Positions 9,178-19,225 of a stretch of DNA of 64,000 nucleotides are shown one piece after another; position 1 is the first letter of the stretch; each line of letters starts with the position of its first letter. A program made the translations under genes and the position numbers. Origin of the DNA: Leishmania mexicana MHOM/GT/2001/U1103 (Eukaryota > Euglenozoa > Kinetoplastea > Trypanosomatida > Trypanosomatidae); contig NC_018320.1 of assembly GCF_000234665.1 (NCBI RefSeq), positions 434,001 to 498,000 on the forward strand. The letters are read 5' to 3'. The notes below the pieces were generated by a model. The model was not told where the DNA came from and did not search any database. It worked only from the letters and a program-made list of their open reading frames with translations.

Positions 9178-9391
9178 GGTGCATGGGCGCACCGGAAAGA
9201 CGGTGGAGAACGGAGGTCGACGTGTGGTATGGGTGCTGTGTGTCGTCGTAAGTCGAGAGAGAATGAATGGGGGTGAAGAGGTGATGGCGGCGGCGGCGCG
9301 AGGAGGGGGGGGGGACGTAGTTGATTGACATGATGGGTATGCGCCTCACAGCAACGTGCGCGTTCACTTCGCGAAGAAAGGAAAAAAAAAG
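9178..9391 (-). other. Short spacer between repeat copy 1 and the 8839 gene
   Basis: A purine-rich plus strand (for example 9293-9315 and a nine-A run at about 9382-9390) gives pyrimidine tracts on the transcribed strand just upstream of the small gene, suitable for its splice site. No gene. Confidence 0.5.
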
Positions 9392-9797
9392 CGCGCCGGG
9401 GCCGCTGGACTCGCAGCGCCTCTCCGCTGCTCCCCCCCGTCCCTTCCAAGAGTCCATCTCCCTTATGTGAGGTATTTTCTAACGCGTCCAGTCCGCGGCC
9501 GTGCAGCACCCAGTAGTCACACGCCCCACTCGACCACCCCCACCCCACCCCCTTCGCGACCCGACCACAGGCCCCCGCCACCCGGTGCGAGGCAGCCGCC
9601 AGACACGCGCGGTACAGCAGTGCGCCGACTCAGCCACCGCAGCACCGCCCCTGCATCCAGCTCTACCCCACTCCATGCGCCTCAGGCTCCCCCCCCACCA
9701 GCAGGGCAGTCGGCCGGGGGTGGCATACACTCGAGTTGCCTCGACACCCCCGCATGATGCGGATGGCAGAGGCGTGTGCACGGCCGCAGGTCGCTCC
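9392..9797 (-). repeat. SIDER2-like interspersed repeat, copy 1 (truncated)
   Basis: About 406 bases match the repeats at 11930 and 53443. The match to copy 2 is nearly perfect from CGCGCCGGGG to GGTCGCTCC, with only small differences near 9690-9715. It ends at 9797 while the other two copies continue by about 300 bases, so this copy is truncated. Size class, intergenic position and multiple copies fit the SIDER2 retroposons of Leishmania 3' UTRs. The minus orientation is tentative. Family identity is inferred; the repetition itself is seen directly. Confidence 0.75.
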
Positions 9798-10271
9798 AAA
9801 ACGCAACAGAACGGCGCGCAGCGGAGGGAAAACGAGGGCTCGCCTTTATCAACTTGCGTATAACCCGTACACGGCACACGCACGTCTGTGGACTCGCTCG
9901 CGTAAAACAACCACATCGCCAGCGACCCTCTTACGACCACAGGGGGTGGGGGACGGAGAGAGGGAGAGACGGGCACGTGTGTGCTGCATGCATCCCTCCA
10001 GATCACAGCACAGCGAGAAAGGCACCATGGTCGGCCGAGAGACCGAGAAGGAGAAGGCGTCTTGCCCAGACGCCACGGCTATGTACACACATGAACGTAA
10101 ACACATCACGAAAGACAGAAGTATGTCGGGGAGAGAAGAGTTTGAAAGCCGCACGGCTCACGGATGCCGTGCGTGGATGAGGACGCGCATGAGGAGGGGG
10201 AAGGGGAGGCTGGGGACGCTGAAAAGGTGGGCAACAGAGCTGCTGCTACTGCTGCACGTGCCACCGCCAGA
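9798..10271 (-). other. 3' flank of the 10272 gene
   Basis: Non-repetitive stretch between repeat copy 1 and the stop codon of the 10272 gene. Only weak purine-rich patches are visible and no gene is supported. Probably 3' UTR. Confidence 0.5.
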
Positions 10272-11273
10272 TCAGCCCTCCTCCACGCGTTGGTTGAGAA
10301 GCTCTTGCCGGGCGGAGGCGAGGTAGCTTCGGATCTCATCCGCCTGCACCTTCTTGAAGCCCAGCGCCTGGTCCTGGCACAGCCACGAGCGATGCAGAGC
10401 CTCGTCAGCGACCAGGTCACGCGTGACCTCAGGTTGCAGTTCGAAACGCCTTGCCTCGTACTTCAGCTGACAGAGACGCGCGTGGCGGTACTCCTTCGCC
10501 ATCGCCTCCACAAGACTACTGGCATACAGCCGCTGCAGCCGCTCCACCTCCATCCGGTCATCTCGCTCACTTTCCTCCAGCAAGAAGATCTGGTAGAGCT
10601 GCTGTTGGATGTGTGCAAAGTACGCAAGGCGCATCGCTCGGTCCTCCTTTTCCGCCGCGGCGGCCTCCTGCGTCTCGCGCGTCACTTGCCGCTGCCGCGC
10701 CGCGATCCAGTGTTGCCTCTCGGAGTCTTCAATCACCTTGCGGCACCGCGGCTCATCGGCGAAGGAGAAAGAGCGGCGGTGCAGCACCTCCAGCACCTGC
10801 ATCACGTCACGCAGAAAGTGGTGGTAATCGTTTTGTATGCCCCAACGCCACATCACCTCCTCCTGCATCACGCTAAGGGCGTTTGCGTCGCGGAGGGCCG
10901 CCATGGCGGGGAACAATGTCTTTTCCTCACTCAACACCATCTGCATCAGCTCTTCCTGCTCATGGCGCACGAGCTGCTGCCGAAGCTCGCGCTCCCACAT
11001 GGCCAGCTCGCACATCAGCTGCTCGTACGTGGTCGTTGGCGTTGTGAGCTGTTCGGCGGCGGAGAGACTACGGTGGAAAGAGTGACGGAGGCATGCGAAA
11101 TGGCCGCTACCATCTCTTGTGCCTGTCTCCGTGCTCCCTGCAGCGGCGCTGCCGTCACCGCTGTGAGGTGACTTGTCCGGCATCACACGAGTGCCGGCGC
11201 TTTTCAGGCCGTGGCTGAACGCTCCTCTACCTTCCCGTGCGCCCAGGACCGAGGACGAGGTTGGCGACGCCAT
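10272..11273 (-). CDS. Unidentified helical/coiled-coil protein, 333 aa
   Basis: No family recognised. The first 80 residues are Ser/Gly/Ala-rich and probably disordered. From about residue 83 to the end the protein is almost entirely helical, rich in Glu, Gln, Arg and Leu (for example YEQLMCELAMWERELRQQL and QEAAAAEKEDRAMRLAYFAH), with heptad-like spacing suggesting coiled coils. There are no signal or membrane segments. The start at ATG 11273 is the first Met after an upstream stretch that is only low-complexity. Such long charged helices are common in trypanosomatid cytoskeletal and flagellar proteins, but no location can be assigned. The gene is bracketed by repeat copies 1 and 2 in direct orientation. 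Confidence 0.75.
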   Translation of the reverse strand: MASPTSSSVLGAREGRGAFSHGLKSAGTRVMPDKSPHSGDGSAAAGSTETGTRDGSGHFACLRHSFHRSLSAAEQLTTPTTTYEQLMCELAMWERELRQQLVRHEQEELMQMVLSEEKTLFPAMAALRDANALSVMQEEVMWRWGIQNDYHHFLRDVMQVLEVLHRRSFSFADEPRCRKVIEDSERQHWIAARQRQVTRETQEAAAAEKEDRAMRLAYFAHIQQQLYQIFLLEESERDDRMEVERLQRLYASSLVEAMAKEYRHARLCQLKYEARRFELQPEVTRDLVADEALHRSWLCQDQALGFKKVQADEIRSYLASARQELLNQRVEEG

Positions 11274-11929
11274 GTCAAGGGCCGCTGGGGGAGCTGTGGC
11301 CCTGTGATGGCTGCGGCGAGACGCATAGCATCGCCCAGCAGATCTGGGCACGTCTCTGTGCTGTAGCGATGATGGCGGGAGGGGCGTCACCAACGAATAG
11401 ACCGGGAGGGGGGGGGCAGCCAGCAAAGCAAGAACAGCGCTGCGATACGCAAGACGGTGCCGACGCACGGATGGGCGGCGTGCGTGTGTGGGTGCAGCGG
11501 AGGAGCCGATCTGGCGTACAGAGGAGCACATCCGCACGGCACAGAGTTGAAGCGGGGGAGAGGACGAGAGAGAAGAGTGACTGGAGCGGGCACGGATGGA
11601 TGGAGAGCGTTTGCTTCGCTTGCCCCTCCCCCTTCCCCCCCCATCGCTGAGGAGGCCACCACACCCTCTCTCAGCTCTCTCACTGTGGCTGCGCTGCGCC
11701 GGTGGCCCGTGTCCAAGCGGCGGAGTCGCAGCCAGGAAAAGGCGCGCCCCACCACGGCTTAAGACAGGGAACGGCTGGAGGCGGAGAGAGGCACCCCAGT
11801 GTGGGGCCAGATGGGTACTGCTGCAAAACAAAGGTGGGCTTGGACGCACACCCGTGGGAAGTCGTGCTCGGGTGAGTGCAGAGGGGGTGACGGACCGGGC
11901 AACGACCGTGTTTCAGGCGCTTCTTCCCA
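11274..11929 (-). other. Intergenic region upstream of the 10272 gene
   Basis: G/A-rich plus strand around 11400-11420 and 11550-11575, consistent with splice signals for the 10272 gene on the minus strand. A C/T-rich patch lies near 11620-11690. No gene is supported. Confidence 0.5.
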
Positions 11930-12614
11930 CGCGCCGGGGCCGCTGGACTCGCAGCGCCTCTCCGCTGCTCCCCCCCGTCCCTTCCAAGAGTCCATCTCCC
12001 TTATGTGAGGTATTTTCTAACGCGTCCAGTCCGCGGCCGTGCAGCACCCAGTAGTCACACGCCCCACTCGACCACCCCCACCCCACCCCCTTCGCGACCC
12101 GACCACAGGCCCCCGCCACCCGGTGCGAGGCAGCCGCCAGACACGCGCGGTACAGCAGTGCGCCGACTCAGCCACCGCAGCACCGCCCCTGCATCCAGCT
12201 CTACCCCACTCCATGCGCCTCAGGCTCCCCCCCACCAGCAGGGCAGTCAGGGCCGGGGGTGGCATACACTCGAGTTGCCTCGACACCCCCGCATGATGCG
12301 GATGGCAGAGGCGTGTGCACGGCCGCAGGTCGCTCCGACGCAGCGCCATCCAGGGCCTGGCCGCCACCATCAGCCGGAATACATCGCTCTGACCTCGCCA
12401 CGCCCTGGGTGCCTGGGTCCTGCCACCCACCACCACTAGTTGCAGCATTTGGCAGGGGACAGAGGGGCGGGAGCGGCGGGGGTGCTGGCCCATGTGTGTG
12501 TGTGAGAGAGATACCGCGCACTGCGGCGCCCTCCCCCCTCTCCTCTCCCTTCTCTCCCGTCATCAGAGACGGAGGCGCATGGAGGAGAGCGAAGAGAAGG
12601 GCATATTGCTGATG
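11930..12614 (-). repeat. SIDER2-like interspersed repeat, copy 2 (longest)
   Basis: About 685 bases. The left 400 match copy 1 and the right 530-600 match copy 3, so this copy defines the fullest visible element. Shared landmarks include GCAGCACCCAG, the CATGATGCGGATGGCAGAGG block, CCCTGGGTGCCTGGGTCC and the right end GCATATTGCTGATG. It starts about 318 bases past the stop codon of the 12933 gene, in its probable 3' UTR. In Leishmania, SIDER2 elements in 3' UTRs are linked to mRNA instability (published for the family); action here is inference. Confidence 0.78.
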
Positions 12615-12932
12615 ATGGGCGGGCTGGGACGGTCTTGACAGGCGCGCGAAGGTTACAAGCGAAGCGGAGCCAATGCCGTTGCTTCTCTCGCACACGTACA
12701 CACACATACACACAAGTCGCCAGGAGTAGTCGCGAAAGAAAAAGGCAGCAGGGGAAAGCAGAAAACTCAGCAGCAGCGGCAGGAGAGAGAGAGGTAGAAA
12801 GCGAAGCGGAGGTGGGGGGGGGGCAGGGGAGGGAGGGGGGGGGGAAGAAGGTCCGTTCTAGCGACTTTTACGACCACAATCGCACTGAGGATATCTCCCT
12901 CCTCCCCCACACCCCACACACGCGTGTGTGTA
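12615..12932 (-). other. 3' flank of the 12933 gene
   Basis: Contains a CACATACACACACA tract near 12690-12715 and a strongly G-rich stretch at about 12811-12845. No gene. Probably 3' UTR of the 12933 gene leading into repeat copy 2. Confidence 0.5.
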
Positions 12933-14396
12933 TCAGAGATACTTTCGCACCTGCACATCCACGATTGCGGCGAGGTGGGCCAGTAGCGCCATGTTGCTCA
13001 TTGCCATCGGCTGCCCCTGCCCGGCGACAGACGCCAGTGGCGGCAGTGCTGCTGCTGCTGCTGCTGCAACAGACTCGCCTCGAGGCCTCTTCAAGGCGCG
13101 CTCCGTGTCGTCGTCTTGCACGTCTACGACGCAACAGCACCGCTTAACTTCGAGAACAGTATCGCGCACTTCCGCCACCTCCGCGAGGAAGAGACGGAGG
13201 TCGGCACGCAGGGCGACTGACGTGGCTGCAGATGCTATACACGACACGAGCGAAGGCAGCGGCGGCTCCGTGGATTGCCGGCGCTCAGAGCCTATCCGCG
13301 GTGATGCTTCTGCGGCCGCGGCGACCAGGTACGAGAGGACACGCACTAGAGAGGCGCAGAGTGCGTTCCACGACTCGCTGACGACGCTGCCATCGCTACA
13401 CCGTAGACTGCCCCCATCCTGAGACCGTGACCTCTTCGCCCCGATCGTCTCCGCCGCTTCATTTGCGGCCACTGCCGGCGTTGGCGCCACGCTGAGCGGC
13501 CGTCGGTTGTCGTCGGCGCCGGCGCTGCTGGAACGGTGTCCTTCGATTCGTGCCGACTGCATGTGCGCTTGGCGCGCGTGCCTGTCGGGTCTGCATAGAA
13601 GCATTGCCTCCGCGCACTCCTTGGTGAGCCTCATGAGCCACAGCAAGAGGAGGCTGAAGCTGTCCGCGTCAACGGAACCGAGGAGGAGTCGGTGGGTGAC
13701 CGGCAGTGGGCACGCCGCGTCCAGCACGCGGTACCGTATGAGCTGCGCGGGGGTGGGTAGCTGCAATGGAGGTGGAGGAGTTCGAGGTGTGTACGGAACG
13801 TCTCCTGCCTCGCTGATGATCAGCGGCACTGGTACCGCCATGCTAGTTGGGATGGTCCACGGGGGAGGGTGTTGATCAGAGCACTTGTTGACCCTACAAG
13901 GGCCGTACGAGGAAGCGTGCACCTCACGCCAGGAGGCGTCGCACCCGCCCTGGCTCATCGTCTCGGCTGCACTGGCGGTCTCATCAGTTCCCTTCTCGCT
14001 GTTGCCTCCAAAGTCTGACGGGGCTGTGGTGGCTGCCCACAGCTGCAGCAGCTCCCCCAGTGAGTAGAAGACCATGCCCGAGTGCAGCTTCAGCAGTGAG
14101 GACGCCGATGGCAGGGCAAACTCGCCGGTGTTCGCATCAGAGCCCGTCGACCCTTCTGAGATGGGGGAGCGACTGGCAACCAGGAGAGCGTTGTCCGTCG
14201 TCCCCGCGGCGGCTGCACCTTCACGCCACCACGAGAACATACCCGCTGCAGCTTCCGCGAGGCACTGCAGCAGGCAACACTGCTCCTTGAGTCGCTGCTG
14301 CAGTTGCAGCTCTTCTCGGTAAACTCGCATGAGCTCCTGCTGCTGTGCGACGTGTGACATCGGAGCTGGTGCGGACGGGGACGGAGGAGAGCTCAT
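12933..14396 (-). CDS. Unidentified protein, 487 aa
   Basis: No family recognised. A short Pro/Ser start is followed by a helical, Gln-rich segment (about residues 17-52, QQELMRVYREELQLQQRLKEQ) that could form a coiled coil. Later come Ser/Thr-rich and Pro-rich stretches (residues about 190-225), and helical Leu-rich segments such as LLLLWLMRLTKECAEAMLLC and LCASLVRVLSYLVAAAAEA. Near the C-terminus is a basic cluster, ALKRPRGES, possibly a nuclear localisation signal, then poly-Ala and a final helix ending VQVRKYL. ATG 14396 opens the frame after a pyrimidine-rich leader on the minus strand. The mixture of low-complexity and ordered pieces is normal for trypanosomatid hypothetical proteins. 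It lies just downstream of eL39 in the leftward block. Confidence 0.75.
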   Translation of the reverse strand: MSSPPSPSAPAPMSHVAQQQELMRVYREELQLQQRLKEQCCLLQCLAEAAAGMFSWWREGAAAAGTTDNALLVASRSPISEGSTGSDANTGEFALPSASSLLKLHSGMVFYSLGELLQLWAATTAPSDFGGNSEKGTDETASAAETMSQGGCDASWREVHASSYGPCRVNKCSDQHPPPWTIPTSMAVPVPLIISEAGDVPYTPRTPPPPLQLPTPAQLIRYRVLDAACPLPVTHRLLLGSVDADSFSLLLLWLMRLTKECAEAMLLCRPDRHARQAHMQSARIEGHRSSSAGADDNRRPLSVAPTPAVAANEAAETIGAKRSRSQDGGSLRCSDGSVVSESWNALCASLVRVLSYLVAAAAEASPRIGSERRQSTEPPLPSLVSCIASAATSVALRADLRLFLAEVAEVRDTVLEVKRCCCVVDVQDDDTERALKRPRGESVAAAAAAALPPLASVAGQGQPMAMSNMALLAHLAAIVDVQVRKYL

Positions 14397-15289
14397 GCGA
14401 TGCTAGAGGAGGTGTGCACACACATATATATATATATACGTGTGTGTGTGTCTGTGCGTGTGCGCAGTGGGAGAGAGGTGCAGAGGTGCGCAAAGGTAGG
14501 CCGTTCAGCAGACACACGAGACCACGGAGGAGGCAGATACTGGCAGGAGTAAGCAGAAGCCAAATTGCGAAGACGCAAGACCCCACGGCCCACGCAAACA
14601 GGCCCACAACCTCGCGGGTGAACGTTTTTTTTTTGGGGGGGGGGTGGGCGAGCAGAGAGGGATGAAAGAGTAGCCACCGATGACAGCAACGGGTGCGCCG
14701 TCACACGGGGAGGTGCGCAAGGAAAGACATCATGCCGATTCTGTGTGCGGGAAGCAGCCGGTGGGCGGGGGCGGGTAGTAGCCGCGTTACCTTTTCCTGA
14801 CATTTCCGAAAGGAAGATGAAGCGAAAAAAAAAACGAGAAAGCAAGAGCGCACGCAGGCACGCAGGCAGGCGGCGGGTGACTGCCCGCCTGCGCTCTGTC
14901 CATGGAGGGTGGCAACCAACCCCTACACCGGTACACCGAAACGGATACCAATCTGCTGGGACGCACACGACTGCATACGGGCAACGACGCAGCCACTCAC
15001 ACCGAGTCCATCCATCAACCACGTGCCATCTGCCACCCCGCCATCGCGGCGGTTGTACAACGTGTCTGCTCTCTTCCTCTGCAGCTTCCCTTCATCAACT
15101 CAGTCCGCCCGCCTGCGTGCGCAGACGGAGACCGGGGGCGATGATGTAAAGCACAAGGCGAGAGAGAGAGGGGAGGCGGGGCCATATACCCACGCACGCA
15201 CATGTGAGTAGAGGTGAGCGGGATGGCAGCGGCAATAGGGAGGAGAGAGAGTGTGGTGGGTGGGTGGGTGGGTGGGTGGTCAGTCGGCC
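14397..15289 (-). other. Spacer between eL39 and the 12933 gene
   Basis: Contains an AT run (14424-14438), TG tracts, a T8-G run near 14628-14645 and A-rich sequence near 14825-14835. At 15258-15276 five GGG runs separated by single T form a potential G-quadruplex on the plus strand. No gene is supported. Confidence 0.6.
15258..15276 (+). repeat. GGGT repeat, potential G-quadruplex
   Basis: Five GGG runs each separated by a single T, 14 bases past the eL39 stop codon. On the DNA plus strand this is a strong G-quadruplex pattern; the eL39 transcript would carry the C-rich complement. Confidence 0.6.
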
Positions 15290-15445
15290 CTAGTAGTTCA
15301 GCTTCGTGCGGCGCCAGTGGCGGCGCTTCTCGTTCCACTTGATGCGGTTGCCCGTGCGCAGGCGAATCCAGTACGGCACCGGCTTGTTCTGATTCATTTT
15401 CTTCGCGTACTTCTTCTTCACAGCGAGGGGCTTGAAGCGGCCCAT
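15290..15445 (-). CDS. RPL39: 60S ribosomal protein eL39, 51 aa
   Basis: A complete, very short ribosomal protein of the large subunit that lines the peptide exit tunnel. The product begins [20 protein letters not shown] and contains the family hallmarks [12 protein letters not shown] and [10 protein letters not shown]. Length (51 residues) equals the usual eL39 length, so the ATG at 15445 is the true start; the upstream frame is low-complexity. The protein is highly basic, as expected. On the minus strand a pyrimidine-rich region (plus-strand purines, about 15640-15760) followed by an AG at 15591-15590 would provide a splice site and a 5' UTR of about 144 nt. Confidence 0.98.
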
Positions 15446-16583
15446 GATGGCGCAGCCGAAGGAATGGGTGGGGGGTGGTTGCGGTGGACGGGAAGGTTGG
15501 GTCGGTGGGGCCTTGCTGAAGTGGTGATGGGCCGCTACGCAGACACACACGCACAGCAGCAGCAGTAGTGCAGATACGGCTCTCGCTCTCTGTTTCCCCG
15601 GGTGAGTTGATGTGTGCGTGTGTGTGTGGTGTTGTAGAGCAGCGGGGGATGAGCGGGAGGGAGGCGAAGGACAGAGATGATGCACCCAGGAACCCAAGAT
15701 ACACCGCGTCACATATCGAAAAAAAAGGCGGGCGGAAGGGGAAGGGGGGAGGGTGGGGAGGCGAGGCTGCAAATAGTAGGCGGCTGCGTGCATGTGCGGG
15801 CTGCCGCCGCTCTAAATCCTCGCTGCCGCACAAGGCGAAAGGGAGGAGGGGAGAGGCGCCTGCAAAGAAAAGTTTGAAGTGCAGCGCACGGAGAGGGACT
15901 GGATCGGCGCGTTGGGCGTGGAGGGGTGTGCGTGTGCGGCTGCCGCCCCGCGTGTGCATGTGCAGACACTCGTGCACCGCCGACGCCTGCAGCTTGGGTC
16001 TCACTTTGGGTCGACGTCCTTGTTCTGTTGGTGCTCTGGAAAGGCTAACCCAACACCCAACACGAATACAGCCAGACAACACACACACACACACAGCCGC
16101 CTCTCCTCCCCTCTGCCCTGCCCTGCACGCGCGCAAGCTCGGACGGCCATGCGAGGCCTGGGAGAGAGAGGTCGAAGAAGAAAGAGGGCGTAGAAGCACA
16201 GGCACTCTGACTCTAACTGGCACATCCGAGGCACGTGACACCGCCTCGCACACACGCACACACACGCACACGCTGCCCTACGAGAGAGGGGGGGGGGAAG
16301 TGGAACGGAGACGGAGGGTGTGGGCGGACGGGCACCGATGTGCAAAAGCTCACCTACGAAAGGAAACCACCGCCACACCGGCCACGCACGCCGCGTCTCG
16401 AGCATATCGAGGGTGGGGTGGGATGGGGTACACAAGTCGACCCCCTCCCTCTCCCTGTCACCTCAACGGATGTACAGTGTGGTGAAGTGACCCCACCTTG
16501 TCGCTGGCAGGGGATCGCGAGAGGGGACGACAATAGGCGCGCCTGCTGATGGTGGGCGGCTCTCTCATGTAGGCGGCAGGTCT
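15446..16583 (-). other. Spacer between delta-COP and eL39
   Basis: Purine-rich plus strand at 15640-15770 and 16283-16320 gives pyrimidine tracts for eL39 splicing on the minus strand. CA runs lie near 16078-16094 and 16250-16270. No further gene is supported. Confidence 0.6.
15590..15770 (-). promoter_or_regulatory. Pyrimidine-rich region and trans-splice acceptor for eL39
   Basis: Read on the minus strand, this is a C/T-rich stretch whose first AG after about 15640 is at 15591-15590. Placement about 145 nt before the eL39 ATG is typical. Not mapped experimentally. Confidence 0.45.
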
Positions 16584-18194
16584 TTAGAGCACCTGCACAT
16601 TGTCACTCACCAAGCGCAACTGCTGACTGAAGTCCACCGCGTTGCCGTTCTGGGTCGACACCACCTCTGTCACGTTAACGTGCGCGATGCTGACCTGGGA
16701 AGAGAGGGCAACGTGGATTGGGAAGAAGAGCTCCTCACCGTTGGCGCCGTGGTCGCTGTCCGCGGCGATCTCGATATTGCCGCTCATGTTTTGGTGACTA
16801 TCCACGACGTCGATCGTCCAGATCACGTGCTGGCCGTCCACCGCCTGGTACGTGCCTGTTGACGGCTGCACATCTTGCAGGGTTGCGCCGTAGAGGGGGA
16901 TGACCAAGCGCACGGGCTGCAGCGGCCGCGTGTTCGGGTCGGCCAGCTCGTACTCGATCGTGATGCGGCTTGACTCCGGCCAGCACGTGAAGTTGATCGG
17001 AGCGGTAACGGAGGAGTTGGAGAGACGCCATCGTAGAATGGTGACCGGCTGCTGCACCGGAAACGGCTTGCCGTCCGCCATGGTGAGTACCTGGTCGCTG
17101 GCGAACAGCGTCTTGTTCACCTTGGCGTGCGCGCGGAACGTGAAGGCGTCGCTCACCGGCGCCAACATGAGCTTGATGTGGTCCTGCTGCGGGTCCGCCA
17201 CGAGGACGGTGAGCTCACCCTTGATGTCTATCGGCGTCGGCTCGCCATCACGCTGCAGCGTTGCGCTCATCTTCTCTTCAATGGTAATGTTCACCGCCTC
17301 CTGCGGCACCATAGAAACCGGCAGCTCCATCGCGTTATGCTCCATCGCCACCGGGTCATTTGCCCCACCAAAGGCGTCAGGCGCCTGCGATGCCGTGATG
17401 CCCATCTCCTTCTGGATCTTGCTGCTGATGTCGGTCTTGCGTGCCTTGCCAAGACACATGCCGCTACGCGGCGCTGCTGCCATCTTAAGGGGGGCGGATG
17501 TGTGCGAGCTGATCGCCGCCGAAGGCGCCGGGTACGTCGTCTCCATGCCACCACCGCCGCCGGTGTACAGGCTCATGCTGCCGCCAGCGGCAGAGCTGCT
17601 GCCGAAGCCGCCGTAGTTTGGGTCGTCAGAGCTGATGCCGCCGTACACGCCACCAGTCGGGCCGCCGCCAGCCATGCGCCGCTCGCGCATCTTGCGCGCG
17701 TGCTCGGCCGTAATCTTCTTCGCCTCTGCCATTTGCCGCTGCTTCTCCTCGAGCGCCATGCGCTCCTCGTACGAGTCCATCTCGAGGTACACGCGAATTT
17801 GCTCCACTGTGCTGTTCTCGCGCTTCCCGCATACGACCACCTCGTCGAGGGCGAAGAACACTTCGAAGGAGTGAGCTTCCAGCGAGGCCTCCGTGATGCC
17901 CTCGGGCACGTACTCGGGAATCAGCCGACCCATGAGATGCAGCGTGGCCAGGTCCTCGACGATGTTGCTCTTCGTTGTCGTAACCAAGACGAGGAAAAGC
18001 TCCTCAATGGGCTGGTAGACGTAGCGCACCGTGCCGGCGTCGATGTACGTGACTTGCTTGCTCATCGACGACTCGAGCAGCCGCGGGAAGGCGGAGAGAA
18101 GGCCTTCGATGCGGACGCGGCTAATGTCCGTGAACTGACGCGCGAGCACGATGCGGCCCTGCTTGCTTACAACGCCGGCAGAGATGACGGTCAT
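16584..18194 (-). CDS. Coatomer subunit delta (delta-COP), 536 aa
   Basis: A subunit of the COPI vesicle coat that works in Golgi-to-ER retrieval. Residues 1-140 form the longin-like N-terminal domain, starting MTVISAGVVSKQGRIVLARQ, with the typical FLVLVTTTKSNIVEDL and a LEAHSFEVFFALDEVV stretch. A charged helical segment (about 155-180, EERMALEEKQRQMAEAKK) leads to a Gly/Ser-rich linker. Residues about 285-536 are the mu-homology domain, including GELTVLVADPQQDHIKL, LRWRLSNSSVTAPINFTCWP and the terminal beta strands. The length matches delta-COP from other eukaryotes. ATG 18194 begins exactly at the conserved MTVISA start, while the upstream open frame is repetitive. The assignment is firm. 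Confidence 0.96.
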   Translation of the reverse strand: MTVISAGVVSKQGRIVLARQFTDISRVRIEGLLSAFPRLLESSMSKQVTYIDAGTVRYVYQPIEELFLVLVTTTKSNIVEDLATLHLMGRLIPEYVPEGITEASLEAHSFEVFFALDEVVVCGKRENSTVEQIRVYLEMDSYEERMALEEKQRQMAEAKKITAEHARKMRERRMAGGGPTGGVYGGISSDDPNYGGFGSSSAAGGSMSLYTGGGGGMETTYPAPSAAISSHTSAPLKMAAAPRSGMCLGKARKTDISSKIQKEMGITASQAPDAFGGANDPVAMEHNAMELPVSMVPQEAVNITIEEKMSATLQRDGEPTPIDIKGELTVLVADPQQDHIKLMLAPVSDAFTFRAHAKVNKTLFASDQVLTMADGKPFPVQQPVTILRWRLSNSSVTAPINFTCWPESSRITIEYELADPNTRPLQPVRLVIPLYGATLQDVQPSTGTYQAVDGQHVIWTIDVVDSHQNMSGNIEIAADSDHGANGEELFFPIHVALSSQVSIAHVNVTEVVSTQNGNAVDFSQQLRLVSDNVQVL

Positions 18195-19225
18195 CTTCGC
18201 GACCGCCTGTAGCCAGGGAGGGGTGTGCGATGCCGGAGAGAGAGGGCGAGGGATAGAGGAAGCGACGGTAAAGGGGGGGGAGGCGGATACGATGCGCGGC
18301 TGCGACGGATGCTGCGGCCCCGTTGTTGTTGCCCCCACCCCCAATGCAAGGGTGCACATGTGGTGGCGGCCGACAAGAGAGGCGTAAAATGATGATGGTA
18401 GTGGTGGTGGGAGGGGAGGGGAGAGGGGGTGGGGGAGGGGCAGGAGAAAGATAAGGGCACGCCAAGGACATAGAGACACGTAGGGAGAGAGGGGGTATGC
18501 ATGGGGTGAGCCGCTTGTTCTTACCTGAACAACACGACATGCCACGCTTCCCCTCATCCTTTCGCTTGCACCATCGACAAGGGCCACGCGCACGCCGGTG
18601 CCCTGGACTTCCACCCCCCCTTCCCCCAAAAAAGAGCGGCGGCTCGCAGCGTGCATCGGGGGTGGAGGGTGGGTGGATGGCGGGAGAGGGAGACAGTATG
18701 TGTGTGTGTGAGAGGCGAGCTGCCCCAACTATGAGCCCATCGACTTTGACCCAGACCTGGTCGTAAACTCTGCCTTGCCGCGGTGAGGATGCCGCACATC
18801 AGCCTCTCATCCCCCGCCGCTAAGCTGCCTTCCTCCGCGCCCTCCTCCCATCAGCTCTTTCGAGTCCATTTTTCTTTGGGGAGTTGGGGGCGGGTCTTCG
18901 TTGCTTGTTCGCTTGGCGGACAACGACCTGCTCACTCTCAGGCACAGACGTCTACATGGGCGCACAAAGACATACGGCATGCCTCCCCCCGCTTGACTGA
19001 GAAAAAGGGGGCCGGGGTGGGGTGGATGGGTGGGTCAGCGGTGGGAGCGGGAGCGAGAGCGAGGGACCCGATATTAGAGGCGCTGCGTCTCTCCTCTCAC
19101 GACGCCGACCGCACAACAAACATAGGCGAAGCGCACAAAAGGCGGAGGCGGGCGAGGGAAGCAACTCCCCTTTCGCCGTCTTTCCTCCTCCCCTCTGCTG
19201 TGTCGTCGCCGGCGTGGCGCCTTAG
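18195..19225 (-). other. Spacer between the OSCA-like gene and delta-COP
   Basis: Strongly G/A-rich plus strand at 18400-18450 provides pyrimidine tracts on the transcribed strand upstream of delta-COP. It contains a TG tract near 18697-18710 and C-rich runs near 18610-18625. No gene is supported. Confidence 0.6.

Noticed and set aside
11759..12493. Open frames inside repeat copy 2, also seen in copies 1 and 3
   Set aside because: The frames are not the same length in all copies, shift between copies and have low-complexity composition; the element looks noncoding.
17127..18212. Long plus-strand open frame opposite delta-COP (361 codons)
   Set aside because: It is antisense to a firmly assigned gene, rich in His/Arg/Leu as expected from reverse reading of GC-rich codons, and lies on the non-transcribed strand of the block.
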